From contig WTCH01000328.1 of NCBI GenBank assembly GCA_013138675.1, forward strand, positions 1 to 12,485: a stretch of DNA of 12,485 bases. Reading direction: 5' to 3'. Of the stretch, positions 1 to 6,108 are shown piece after piece. The translations under genes were made by a program, and so were the position numbers. Each line of letters starts with the position of its first letter. Within the stretch, counting starts at the first letter, position 1. The notes beneath the pieces are model-generated. The model saw nothing but the letters and a program-made list of their open reading frames with translations, was not told the DNA's origin and did no database searches. Origin of the DNA: Woeseiaceae bacterium. Lineage in GTDB: Bacteria > Pseudomonadota > Gammaproteobacteria > Steroidobacterales > Woeseiaceae.

Positions 1-619
1 GCGCCAGTGCGCTGGCGTGGATCTCCTGATCCAGCGTGATGTCCGCAAATTTGACCTGTTCTATCGCTTCGCCATTATTTGCCACCAGTCGGGTCTGGAG
101 CGGGAATCCGGTTTCGATATCAAGCCAGATTCGGTGTCCGTAGCGGTACTCGTCGTGCGGCCGAATCGCGAGCAGGATGGCTTTGCGGCCAGCAACGCGT
201 TCTTCGCGGACTATCGAGATGTCATACTCATTGCCAAACTGTATGTCTATCGACGGCAGCGAGGAAAACAGCGTGCTCTGGTCGTTCCACTCCTCTACTC
301 GCACGGTTCCTTCGTCCGGCAGGATGCACTGCACCTCGTTGCCATTGCGAATGATCTCCAGACCGTCGCCCTCCTGGAAGACCACTTTCTCGCGAATGAC
401 TCCGTCGCTCACAACATGGACAACCGTGAGCGTCTCCGATTTACCGTTCTGGAAACGATTAACAGTGCCTTCGTAGTTTGTGGTCTGCACGGCACTGGCC
501 ATCTTCACCAGCCAGTCGTCGGGCGCAATTTCATCTGCCGCCAAACCAGGTGCAGCCGCGACGAGGCCGCCCAGCGCAACGCATACCGTTGCGATTAGCT
601 GTCTTCGTCGCGTCGTCAT
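1..619 (-). CDS. mucB: MucB/RseB-family periplasmic regulator of sigma-E (3' end cut by window)
   Basis: MucB/RseB binds the periplasmic part of the anti-sigma factor RseA/MucA, shields it from DegS-type cleavage and senses misplaced outer-membrane components. The frame opens with ATG at 619, five bases after the rseA stop, and stays open for 206 codons to the window edge, so the C-terminal part is missing (the family is about 310-320 residues). The N-terminus is a clear Sec signal peptide: MTTRR, a hydrophobic core (residues 7-25) and an Ala-rich cleavage site near residues 26-28, followed by the mature start ADEIAPDDWL. The visible portion is the LolA-like lipid-binding domain, with the family pattern TNYEGTV near residue 46 and a stretch of the type GFPLQTRLV followed by EQVKFADI near residues 171-194. 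Position as third gene after rpoE and rseA supports the call. No strong Shine-Dalgarno precedes it, so translational coupling to rseA is likely. Whether mucD follows cannot be seen. Confidence 0.92.
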   Translation of the reverse strand, partial: MTTRRRQLIATVCVALGGLVAAAPGLAADEIAPDDWLVKMASAVQTTNYEGTVNRFQNGKSETLTVVHVVSDGVIREKVVFQEGDGLEIIRNGNEVQCILPDEGTVRVEEWNDQSTLFSSLPSIDIQFGNEYDISIVREERVAGRKAILLAIRPHDEYRYGHRIWLDIETGFPLQTRLVANNGEAIEQVKFADITLDQEIHASALA

Positions 620-624
620 TGAGA

Positions 625-1239
625 TTACGGCGTGTCCGCTGAAGAGGTTTCTGTGTTCTCGGCTTCCTGCTCATCGCTTTGTGCAGGAGCGTCGGTGACT
701 TCGATTTCTACCAGCTCACCGTCTCTGTAGGTGATGAGTCGCGGAGTAATGCTGTCAAAGCCAATGTGAGACGACGATGCATCGTGGCTGTTGTAATAGT
801 CACGCAACAGATCGTAATCGGGTTCCGGCACTGTATAGCTGCCGTCCGTCGCACCCGCGACGGCCTCGCTACCTTGCGCGTTTTCAACCTCGGCAACATC
901 GGTCATTTGCTGCAATCCGATCAATGCCGCCAGCGCGACCGTAGCAGCAATGGCAACACCGACGAGCGGCCGCATAAAGCGCGGTGCTGCAGCCTCGGCG
1001 TCGGCAAACTCTTCCTGCAGCTCCTTGTCGTCGATAGCCGCCGACACGCGCTCGCGCAACATCGACATGCCAGCAATCGCTCGTTCGCCACGCATTGCTC
1101 GACCCATCGCCAGGTACTCAGCAGCCTGGTTCCGGAGCTCAACGTCCTGACAAAGCCTGCGCAGCAGCAATTCGGCCTCGTTTTGCGGCAATTCGCCGTC
1201 CACGAATGCGGATATTTGCGTTTTTATTGCATCGTTCAT
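625..1239 (-). CDS. rseA: Anti-sigma-E factor RseA/MucA
   Basis: Single-pass inner-membrane protein that holds the sigma factor RpoE/AlgU at the membrane until stress-induced proteolysis. I chose ATG 1239 (204 residues), 14 bases after the rpoE stop, rather than the longer frame starting at 1335. The longer version would overlap rpoE by more than 80 bases, and its added residues are not like the family. Residues 1-55 (AIKTQISAFVDGELPQNEAE..) match the RseA N-terminal sigma-binding domain. A membrane segment lies at about 91-110 (PLVGVAIAATVALAALIGL), giving a cytoplasmic N-terminus and periplasmic C-terminus. The periplasmic part has DYYNSHDASSS and PRLITYRDGE (about 147-175), resembling the MucA region contacted by MucB, and then an acidic low-complexity tail rich in D, E and S. 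The neighbouring genes rpoE and mucB fix the identity. The DegS and RseP cut sites cannot be assigned with confidence from the sequence. Confidence 0.93.
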   Translation of the reverse strand: MNDAIKTQISAFVDGELPQNEAELLLRRLCQDVELRNQAAEYLAMGRAMRGERAIAGMSMLRERVSAAIDDKELQEEFADAEAAAPRFMRPLVGVAIAATVALAALIGLQQMTDVAEVENAQGSEAVAGATDGSYTVPEPDYDLLRDYYNSHDASSSHIGFDSITPRLITYRDGELVEIEVTDAPAQSDEQEAENTETSSADTP

Positions 1240-1253
1240 AGGTTCTCGCCTAG

Positions 1254-1829
1254 TTATCGCACCAGGTTCCCGATTTTCTTTCCAATTGCGTCTCGGGCCC
1301 TGAATATTCTCGATCGCACGGTGCCAACGGGACAATCCATTGTCTGTGCGATCTCTTCATAACTCATACCATCCAACTCGCGCAAAATGATCGCCGTACG
1401 GAGATCATCGGGCAGAGCTTCAATGGCACGCTCCAGTACTTCCTGCAGCTCCTGAGAGATCGTAAGACCCTCCGGAGTGTCTGTTTCCTTGAGCTTCGCG
1501 TGCAACCCGTATTGCTCTGGGTCCTGCATATCGAGCTCGATGTCCATCGGTCGTCGCCGCTGTGCTGCCAGGTAGTTCTTGGCGGTATTCACAGCAATTC
1601 GGTACAGCCAGGTGTAGAAAGCGCTATCGCCTCGAAACCGCGGCACGGCCCGGTAAGCCTTAATAAAGGCTTCCTGACTGATATCCAATGCAAGTTCCGG
1701 GTCGCGCACATATCGCATCACCAGGTTTACGATCTTCTGCTCGTACTTGAGCACCAGTAGATCAAACGCGCCTTTGTCACCTTTCTGGACTCGTTTGACC
1801 AGTTCTTTGTCGGTCGATTCATTCGACAT
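1254..1829 (-). CDS. rpoE: ECF sigma factor RpoE/AlgU (sigma-E)
   Basis: Extracytoplasmic-function sigma factor controlling the envelope-stress response. From ATG 1829 it is 191 residues, the same length as E. coli RpoE. The open frame continues upstream to 1892, but a sigma-E type promoter places the expected transcript start near 1848, so the longer form would not be on that transcript, and MSNESTDKEL fits the family N-terminus. Region 2 spans roughly residues 10-92 (core-binding stretch around ALDISQEAFIKAYRAVPRF and the -10 recognition segment FYTWLYRIAVNTAKNYL). Region 4 spans about 128-185 with the helix-turn-helix MSYEEIAQTMDCPVGTVRSR. It is first of the trio rpoE-rseA-mucB and lies downstream of ygfX. 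No strong Shine-Dalgarno is visible. In this family activity is controlled by RseA sequestration and by transcription from its own promoter. Confidence 0.96.
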   Translation of the reverse strand: MSNESTDKELVKRVQKGDKGAFDLLVLKYEQKIVNLVMRYVRDPELALDISQEAFIKAYRAVPRFRGDSAFYTWLYRIAVNTAKNYLAAQRRRPMDIELDMQDPEQYGLHAKLKETDTPEGLTISQELQEVLERAIEALPDDLRTAIILRELDGMSYEEIAQTMDCPVGTVRSRIFRARDAIGKKIGNLVR

Positions 1830-1854
1830 ACGTAAGTAATCCACCGACACCCGG

Positions 1855-1882
1855 ATAGACCGGCCGGGCTCTTGAAAGTTCT
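1855..1882 (-). promoter_or_regulatory. Predicted sigma-E dependent promoter of rpoE
   Basis: On the minus strand, AGAACTT at 1882-1876 matches the sigma-E -35 consensus GGAACTT at six of seven positions. After a 16-base spacer comes TCTAT at 1859-1855, a fair match to the TCNNA/TCTGA -10 element. The spacing fits RpoE/AlgU promoters. Transcription would begin near 1848, leaving a leader of about 20 bases before the rpoE ATG at 1829. Autoregulation of rpoE/algU from such a promoter is known in E. coli and Pseudomonas; its activity here is inferred from the match. Confidence 0.75.
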
Positions 1883-1946
1883 CTAAAAACAACGGTCATG
1901 ATATGCAATTTGTGACTTAGGTCGAGGCCGGGGCATGGTAGCAGCT

Positions 1947-2387
1947 TCAGTGCCCTGCTCCCAAGTGTCGCCAGATAACCTGCAAGCGCCGCCAGTCCTT
2001 GTTTCCCGGGTTTTCGCGCCGAAAAAGCTCAACATGACGGCGGCCGTTTTCCGCTGTGAATCTGAGCCATGCGAACGAGCCAAGAACAACGCTCCCCGCA
2101 CTCAATGTTGCCGGCATGCAACAACCGTCCGCCATCGTCACCAGTATGTTTCCATCCTGCTCAATACGCAGCGACTGGCAGTTTCTATGAGCACGTGTGA
2201 TTACCCGTAGTTCATAGCAACAGGCAAGTGCCCATAAGCCTGCCCCGAGAGCGCGCCAGCCCAAAGCGAACGGCAGGCCGACAACAGCAACTATGCCACC
2301 GATCACGGCAACAATGCCCGTGCCCATGACGATGCGTCGCAGCAGCGGGTCAGGTGTCAATTCGCTTGAGAATGTGTTCGACGACAC
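1947..2387 (-). CDS. ygfX: YgfX/CptA-like membrane protein downstream of sdhE
   Basis: Small inner-membrane protein of the YgfX (CptA) family. In E. coli it was reported as a toxin acting on cytoskeletal proteins, with SdhE (YgfY/CptB) as proposed antidote; that pairing is disputed and the cellular role is unsettled. Two adjacent hydrophobic segments (about residues 19-40 and 44-60) form a hairpin. After it comes a soluble domain ending with SFAWLRFTAENGRRHVEL and DWRRLQVIWRH, the family's usual arginine-rich C-terminus. Identity also rests on context: it directly follows and overlaps sdhE. The start is uncertain. GTG 2387 gives 146 residues and a 38-base overlap with sdhE; TTG 2360 gives 137 residues, near the E. 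coli length of 135, with an 11-base overlap; ATG 2327 would cut into the first membrane helix. Neither candidate has a strong Shine-Dalgarno. Cys-Cys pairs at 56-57 and 89-90 are a local oddity. Confidence 0.72.
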   Translation of the reverse strand: MSSNTFSSELTPDPLLRRIVMGTGIVAVIGGIVAVVGLPFALGWRALGAGLWALACCYELRVITRAHRNCQSLRIEQDGNILVTMADGCCMPATLSAGSVVLGSFAWLRFTAENGRRHVELFRRENPGNKDWRRLQVIWRHLGAGH

Positions 2388-2580
2388 GTTGCAGTTCGGT
2401 GGCCGGTGTCTGTTTCTTCAACAAGTAGCCGACGAGGTCAGGATCGGGAAGCTGCAAAAGTGCCTGAAAAGCCTGCTTATCCGTTTCGGGTGCCTGCTCG
2501 TAGCGTTGCTCCAGGTAGGTCACGAGAAGCTCGTCCAGCTCCCGCATGCCTCGTCTGCATTGCCACTTTAGCTGCGTCAA
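2350..2580 (-). CDS. sdhE: Succinate dehydrogenase flavinylation factor SdhE
   Basis: SdhE (YgfY/SDHAF2 family) promotes covalent attachment of FAD to SdhA. The frame is open from 2661, but the protein most likely begins at TTG 2580, which overlaps the sdhB stop as TTGA and sits five bases after a GAGAGG Shine-Dalgarno. This gives 76 residues, normal for the family (about 80-95), beginning MTQLKWQCRRGMREL. The diagnostic RGMREL motif is at residues 10-15 and the second signature, LPDPDLVGYLL, at 44-54. The longer frame would add about 27 residues encoded inside sdhB and unlike the family. It is the fifth gene after sdhC, sdhD, sdhA and sdhB in the same operon, which fits its action on SdhA, and it is followed with overlap by ygfX. 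Family identity is secure; the TTG start is inferred from the ribosome-binding site and homologue length. Confidence 0.93.
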   Translation of the reverse strand: MTQLKWQCRRGMRELDELLVTYLEQRYEQAPETDKQAFQALLQLPDPDLVGYLLKKQTPATELQRVVEHILKRIDT

Positions 2581-3359
2581 TAACGCCTCTCGACCAACAT
2601 TTTCTTGGTCTCGGCTATGGCCTGCGCCGGGTTCAGGTCCTTCGGGCAGGTCTGCGTGCAATTCATGATCGTATGGCAGCGATAAAGCCGGAACGGATCT
2701 TCGAGTTCATCGAGTCGCTCTCCGGTCGCGTCGTCACGGCTGTCCACGAGCCAGCGATAGGCGGCTAGCAGCGCGGCCGGGCCGAGATAGCGGTCGCTGT
2801 TCCACCAGTAACTCGGACAACTCGTCGAGCAACAGGCGCACAGGATGCAGGCGGCCGGTTCGTTGATGAGTTCCTGGTCTTCCTTGCTTTGCAGGCGCTC
2901 CTGGTCCGGCGGAGGCGGCGTGCGCGCCTGTAGCCAGGGCTTGATTGACGCATATTGCGCGTAAAAGTTTGTCAGGTCAGGAACAAGGTCTTTGACGACC
3001 GGCATGTGCGGTAATGGATAGATCTTTACATCGCCCTTGATGCTGTCAATCGCCCGCGTACACGCCAGCGTGTTGCCGCCATCGATATTCATCGCGCAGG
3101 AACCGCAAATACCTTCGCGACACGAGCGCCGGAATGTCAGAGTCGGATCCACCTCGTTCTTGATCTTTATCAGCGCGTCCAGAACCATTGGCCCACAGCT
3201 GTCGAGATCCACTTCGTAGGTGTCGACACGCGGGTTCTCGCCGCTGTCGGGATCGTAGCGATACACAGCGAAACGACGCACGTTGCTGACCCCATCGGGT
3301 GCCGCGAAATGCTGCCCTTTCCGAATTCGTGAATTTTTGGGAAGGCGGAACTCAGCCAA
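2577..3359 (-). CDS. sdhB: Succinate dehydrogenase iron-sulfur subunit SdhB
   Basis: Electron-transfer subunit of complex II, carrying electrons from the SdhA FAD to the quinone site at the membrane. The start is placed at TTG 3359, six bases after a perfect AGGAGG, giving 260 residues that begin MAEFRLPKNSRIRKG. The upstream ATG at 3410 would overlap sdhA by 41 bases and adds an unrelated sequence. All three cluster motifs are intact: [2Fe-2S] CREGICGSC at residues 80-88 plus Cys100; [4Fe-4S] CILCACCSTSCP with Cys171, 174, 177 and 181; and the [3Fe-4S] site CHTIMNCTQTCPKDLNP with Cys228, 234 and 238. The length is slightly above E. coli SdhB (238), with the extra residues mainly at the N-terminus and around the TPPPPDQERL linker (near 147-156). 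The gene begins 10 bases after the sdhA stop and ends overlapping sdhE. Confidence 0.96.
   Translation of the reverse strand: MAEFRLPKNSRIRKGQHFAAPDGVSNVRRFAVYRYDPDSGENPRVDTYEVDLDSCGPMVLDALIKIKNEVDPTLTFRRSCREGICGSCAMNIDGGNTLACTRAIDSIKGDVKIYPLPHMPVVKDLVPDLTNFYAQYASIKPWLQARTPPPPDQERLQSKEDQELINEPAACILCACCSTSCPSYWWNSDRYLGPAALLAAYRWLVDSRDDATGERLDELEDPFRLYRCHTIMNCTQTCPKDLNPAQAIAETKKMLVERRY
2586..2591 (-). promoter_or_regulatory. Shine-Dalgarno deciding the sdhE TTG start
   Basis: GAGAGG lies within the last codons of sdhB, five bases before TTG 2580. No ATG or GTG at a sensible distance could give a protein with the family N-terminus, so this site is the main support for a TTG start coupled to sdhB termination. 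Confidence 0.7.
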
Positions 3360-3365
3360 AACAAA

Positions 3366-3371
3366 CCTCCT
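3366..3371 (-). promoter_or_regulatory. Perfect Shine-Dalgarno deciding the sdhB TTG start
   Basis: AGGAGG (followed by T) begins within the sdhA TAG stop codon and is six bases from TTG 3359. It is the strongest ribosome-binding site of the operon and supports the non-ATG start. A strong site may offset the weak TTG codon and keep SdhB output matched to SdhA. Confidence 0.85.
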
Positions 3372-5154
3372 AGTACACGCGTGCTTTGGGTGGCACAACC
3401 TCGACCTCATCGGTCAGGGTTTCCATGTGCACCGGTCGATATTCGAAGTCGACCTGGCCATTATCATCGACCCAGGCCAGCGTATGTTTCATCCAGTTGT
3501 TGTCATCACGATCAGGATAATCCTCGCGTGCATGCGCGCCACGGCTCTCGAGACGATTGACCGCCGATCGAATCGTCGCCGTTGCATTGAGCATGAGATT
3601 CTCAAGTTCCATGGTCTCGATCAGGTCGGTATTCCAGATCAGGGACCGATCCGTAACCGCGACATCGCCCAGCGTCTCAAATGTCTTGTTCAGTAGGTCA
3701 GCACCTTCCTGCAGAGTCTCACCGGTACGAAATACCGCCGCATGATCCTGCATGATCTTCTGCATCTCCAGCCGTATCTCGGCTGTCGGCCGGCCGCCTT
3801 TCGCATTACGCAGCCGGTGGATGCGATCGACGCTGTTCTGGCCCGCGTCGGCGCCAAACTCTTTGTGTCGAGCTCCCGGCGTCATTGTTTTTTCGCAGAA
3901 GTGTGCTGCGGCGCGGCCGAATACAACAAGATCCAGGAGTGAATTCGAACCGAGGCGATTGGCGCCATGCACGGACACGCATGCCGCTTCACCGACGGCC
4001 ATCAGTCCCGGTACGACGGTCTCGCTGTCACCGCCGCTGCTCGTAACGACCTGGCCATTGAAGTTGGCCGGCACCCCGCCCATGTTGTAATGCACCGTCG
4101 GCAATACCGGAATGGGTTCTTTCGTAACATCGATGCCGGAAAAAATCCTCGCTGACTCCGCGATGCCGGGAAGACGCTCCTCGATAACCTCTGGACCCAA
4201 GTGTTCGAGATGCAGGTGAATATGGTCCTTATCGCTTCCGACACCACGTCCTTCACGAATCTCGATCGTCATTGAGCGACTGACAACATCGCGCGACGCG
4301 AGGTCCTTGGCATTTGGCGCGTAGCGTTCCATAAAACGCTCACCGTCCGAATTCGTCAGGTAACCGCCCTCGCCGCGCACGCCTTCGGTGATCAGACAGC
4401 CCGCGCCGTAGATTCCGGTCGGGTGAAACTGGACGAACTCCATATCCTGAACCGGCAAGCCGGCCCGCGAGACCATGGCACTGCCATCGCCGGTGCAGGT
4501 GTGCGCCGACGTACATGAAAAATACGCGCGGCCGTAACCACCTGTCGCCAGAATAACCCGATGCGAACGGAAGCGATGCAATCTGCCCGTCGCGAGGTCG
4601 ATTGCAACGACTCCGCGGCATGCGCCGTCTTCCATGATCAGGTCGACCGCAAAGTACTCAATGTAGAACTCCGCATCGTGCTTCAACGACTGCTGATACA
4701 GCGTGTGCAGCATGGCGTGTCCCGTACGATCTGCCGCAGCACAGGTGCGTTGCGCAGTGCCTTCGCCAAAGCGGGTCGTCATACCGCCAAACGGGCGCTG
4801 GTAAATCTTGCCTTCTTCGGTACGTGAAAATGGCACGCCGTAGTGTTCGAGCTCGATGACAGCATCGGGCGCTTCCTTGCACATGTACTCGATCGCATCC
4901 TGATCACCGAGCCAGTCGGATCCCTTGACCGTGTCGTACATATGCCAGCGCCAGTCGTCCTCGCCCATGTTGCCCAGCGCAGCGCTGATTCCACCCTGCG
5001 CCGCGACCGTGTGGCTGCGTGTCGGAAACACCTTGGTGATGCACGCTGTATTGAATCCGGAATGTGCGAGGCCAAACGTTGCGCGCAAGCCTGCGCCGCC
5101 AGCACCAATGACCACGACGTCGTAACTGTGATCGATGAACTCGTAGTCGCTCAT
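3370..5154 (-). CDS. sdhA: Succinate dehydrogenase flavoprotein subunit SdhA
   Basis: Catalytic subunit of complex II, oxidising succinate to fumarate in the TCA cycle on the cytoplasmic face of the membrane. It is 594 residues, close to E. coli SdhA (588). The N-terminal dinucleotide-binding motif VVIGAGGAGLRAT spans residues 14-26. The covalent-FAD histidine is His48 in SHTVAAQGGISA. Active-site elements are present: HPTG at 244-247, TEGVRGEGG at 256-264, the proton-transfer arginine in SRDVVSR (Arg288 by comparison with E. coli Arg286), His355 in TVHYNMGG and Arg400 in GANRLGSNSLLDL. The C-terminal helical domain ends with the usual EYRPVHMETL and PPKARVY. The ATG overlaps the sdhD stop as ATGA, implying coupled translation. 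FAD attachment would be assisted by SdhE and the SDHAF4-like protein from the same operon. No unusual substitutions were seen in the motifs checked. Confidence 0.98.
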   Translation of the reverse strand: MSDYEFIDHSYDVVVIGAGGAGLRATFGLAHSGFNTACITKVFPTRSHTVAAQGGISAALGNMGEDDWRWHMYDTVKGSDWLGDQDAIEYMCKEAPDAVIELEHYGVPFSRTEEGKIYQRPFGGMTTRFGEGTAQRTCAAADRTGHAMLHTLYQQSLKHDAEFYIEYFAVDLIMEDGACRGVVAIDLATGRLHRFRSHRVILATGGYGRAYFSCTSAHTCTGDGSAMVSRAGLPVQDMEFVQFHPTGIYGAGCLITEGVRGEGGYLTNSDGERFMERYAPNAKDLASRDVVSRSMTIEIREGRGVGSDKDHIHLHLEHLGPEVIEERLPGIAESARIFSGIDVTKEPIPVLPTVHYNMGGVPANFNGQVVTSSGGDSETVVPGLMAVGEAACVSVHGANRLGSNSLLDLVVFGRAAAHFCEKTMTPGARHKEFGADAGQNSVDRIHRLRNAKGGRPTAEIRLEMQKIMQDHAAVFRTGETLQEGADLLNKTFETLGDVAVTDRSLIWNTDLIETMELENLMLNATATIRSAVNRLESRGAHAREDYPDRDDNNWMKHTLAWVDDNGQVDFEYRPVHMETLTDEVEVVPPKARVY

Positions 5155-5531
5155 ACGCCTGATCCGATCCTTAGAATTGCGTATATCGATATGACAGCCA
5201 CTAACACGTGCGCGAATCGCGACAGGATCAGTGAGACGATCTTGCTGCCGTGGGCATGCACGTAGTCTTCAATTACGACCTGCACGCCGAGCCAGGAGTG
5301 ATAAGCCGCGGTCAGGCACAGCAGGGACAACAACACGCTGTTGAGCGGCCGGCCGATGAATTCGACAACGACGTCATGCGCAAGCGACGGGGATACGACA
5401 ACCGACGCGACAAACCAAAGACCGAGCAGTACGAGCGCAACGCCTGAGACACGCTGCCCCCACCAGTGATCGGTACCGTCTTTGGCGGTACCAAGACCGA
5501 GCACACGACCCAGCGGTGCGCGAAGACTCAT
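5151..5531 (-). CDS. sdhD: Succinate dehydrogenase membrane anchor subunit SdhD
   Basis: Hydrophobic anchor that, with SdhC, holds heme b and the ubiquinone site and tethers SdhAB to the inner membrane. It is 126 residues with three membrane spans at about 28-50, 62-84 and 98-122. The key stretch YHSWLGVQVVIEDYVH (77-92) aligns with E. coli SdhD HAWIGMWQVLTDYVK: His78 corresponds to the heme ligand His71, and Asp89-Tyr90 to the Asp82-Tyr83 pair near the quinone. The N-terminal residues WWGQRVSGVAL fit the family. Both ends are coupled: the ATG overlaps the sdhC stop as ATGA, and its own stop overlaps the sdhA ATG in the same way. The presence of the axial histidine supports a heme-bearing complex of the E. 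coli type. Confidence 0.95.
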   Translation of the reverse strand: MSLRAPLGRVLGLGTAKDGTDHWWGQRVSGVALVLLGLWFVASVVVSPSLAHDVVVEFIGRPLNSVLLSLLCLTAAYHSWLGVQVVIEDYVHAHGSKIVSLILSRFAHVLVAVISIYAILRIGSGV

Positions 5532-5902
5532 GCGAGCACCCAGAGTAAGACGGTTGCCAGGACGGCCGTGACAAGTACAAACCAGGCAGAAGCATTTGCC
5601 TGGCGCTTCTCGAAACCGCGCCCGGTATCCCAGACAAAATGTCGAATACCGTTAGCGAGGTGAAAGAAAAACGCGAAGCTCCGGCCAACCAGGAGAAGTC
5701 TTCCGGCGAGCGTCGACATCAGCGTCACGAATTGATCGTAATCACCCGAGCCGGACGCCGCGCTAACCAGCCAGGCAGCCAGAACGACGAGCCCAGCCGT
5801 CATCGCTACGCCGGTGGCCCGGTGCAGGATCGAGAGCGTCATTGTTATAGGCCAGCGATAGATCGTGAGATGAGGTGATAAAGGCCTTTCAGTATTGCTC
5901 AT
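5528..5902 (-). CDS. sdhC: Succinate dehydrogenase cytochrome b556 subunit SdhC
   Basis: Second membrane anchor of complex II and partner of SdhD in heme and ubiquinone binding. It is 124 residues, close to E. coli SdhC (129). The family signatures are present: RPLSPHLTIYRWPITMTLSI at residues 6-25 and then LHRATG (26-31), the latter containing the quinone-site serine/arginine region, and HLANGIRHFVWD at 81-92, whose first histidine (His81) corresponds to the E. coli heme ligand His84. Three membrane spans lie at about 30-48, 62-84 and 103-123. The ATG at 5902 is 29 bases after the SDHAF4-like gene; that gap is AT-rich and has no clear Shine-Dalgarno, so how translation is initiated here is not obvious. 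It overlaps sdhD by ATGA. Confidence 0.96.
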   Translation of the reverse strand: MSNTERPLSPHLTIYRWPITMTLSILHRATGVAMTAGLVVLAAWLVSAASGSGDYDQFVTLMSTLAGRLLLVGRSFAFFFHLANGIRHFVWDTGRGFEKRQANASAWFVLVTAVLATVLLWVLA

Positions 5903-5931
5903 AACTTATTGTAAATCTTGTCATTTTTCAA

Positions 5932-6072
5932 CTAAAAATCGATGCAGCGACCGGCCTTTTCCCAGTCCCCGTAACGCGTCGGATCGAGGCCATCACGGCC
6001 ACCTATTTCCTTGGGCTTTTCGGGCTCAGGCTCCTTCTCGAGGTCCTTTTTTTCTGTATCCTCGTCTGACAT
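5932..6072 (-). CDS. SDHAF4-like (DUF1674) succinate dehydrogenase assembly factor
   Basis: A short gene of 46 codons plus TAG, easily missed because of its size. The N-terminal half (residues 1-21) is a charged, probably disordered run of E, K, D and P. The C-terminal half carries the near-invariant DUF1674/SDHAF4 signature: EIGGRDG (22-28), PTRYGDWEKAGR (31-42) and a terminal DF (45-46). In eukaryotes SDHAF4 (Sdh8 in yeast) binds flavinylated SDHA, limits its auto-oxidation and passes it to SDHB; the same role here is inferred. The gene is first of the minus-strand set, 29 bases before sdhC, on the same strand as sdhCDAB and sdhE. This context strongly supports a complex II function. No membrane segment or signal peptide is seen, and there is no Shine-Dalgarno before the ATG (the six bases are TTCGCC), so initiation may be leaderless. 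No other in-frame start lies close upstream. Confidence 0.9.
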   Translation of the reverse strand: MSDEDTEKKDLEKEPEPEKPKEIGGRDGLDPTRYGDWEKAGRCIDF

Positions 6073-6078
6073 GGCGAA

Positions 6079-6108
6079 AGTATGCCAGACACAGGATTGA
6101 GATGTCAG
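6079..6108 (-). promoter_or_regulatory. Candidate sigma-70 promoter for the sdh operon, possibly leaderless
   Basis: Minus-strand CTGACA at 6108-6103 (five of six matches to TTGACA), an 18-base spacer and CATACT at 6084-6079 (four of six matches to TATAAT). Transcription starting seven bases after the -10 would begin at the A of the SDHAF4-like ATG (6072), in line with the absence of a Shine-Dalgarno. The -35 overlaps the start of the divergent ygfZ. This is a consensus match only, with a weak -10. Confidence 0.35.

Noticed and set aside
17..598. Long plus-strand open frame of 193 codons
   Set aside because: It lies antisense to mucB, whose minus-strand product has a signal peptide and family motifs; the plus-strand translation shows no recognisable pattern.
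1240..1335. N-terminal extension of rseA starting at 1335
   Set aside because: It would overlap rpoE by more than 80 bases and the extra 32 residues do not look like the RseA family; ATG 1239 gives the expected sigma-binding domain at the N-terminus.
679..1362. Plus-strand open frame of 227 codons
   Set aside because: It is antisense to rseA and the end of rpoE; no family resemblance and no ribosome-binding site.
1883..1946. Possible terminator or small RNA between ygfX and rpoE
   Set aside because: No GC-rich inverted repeat followed by a T-run on the minus strand; apart from the sigma-E promoter the gap shows nothing I can name.
5903..5931. Separate sigma-70 promoter for sdhC (TTGAAA and TACAAT in the AT-rich gap)
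   Set aside because: The spacer between the two hexamers is only 12 bases, and TACAAT is so close to the ATG that a normal leader is impossible; not a convincing promoter.
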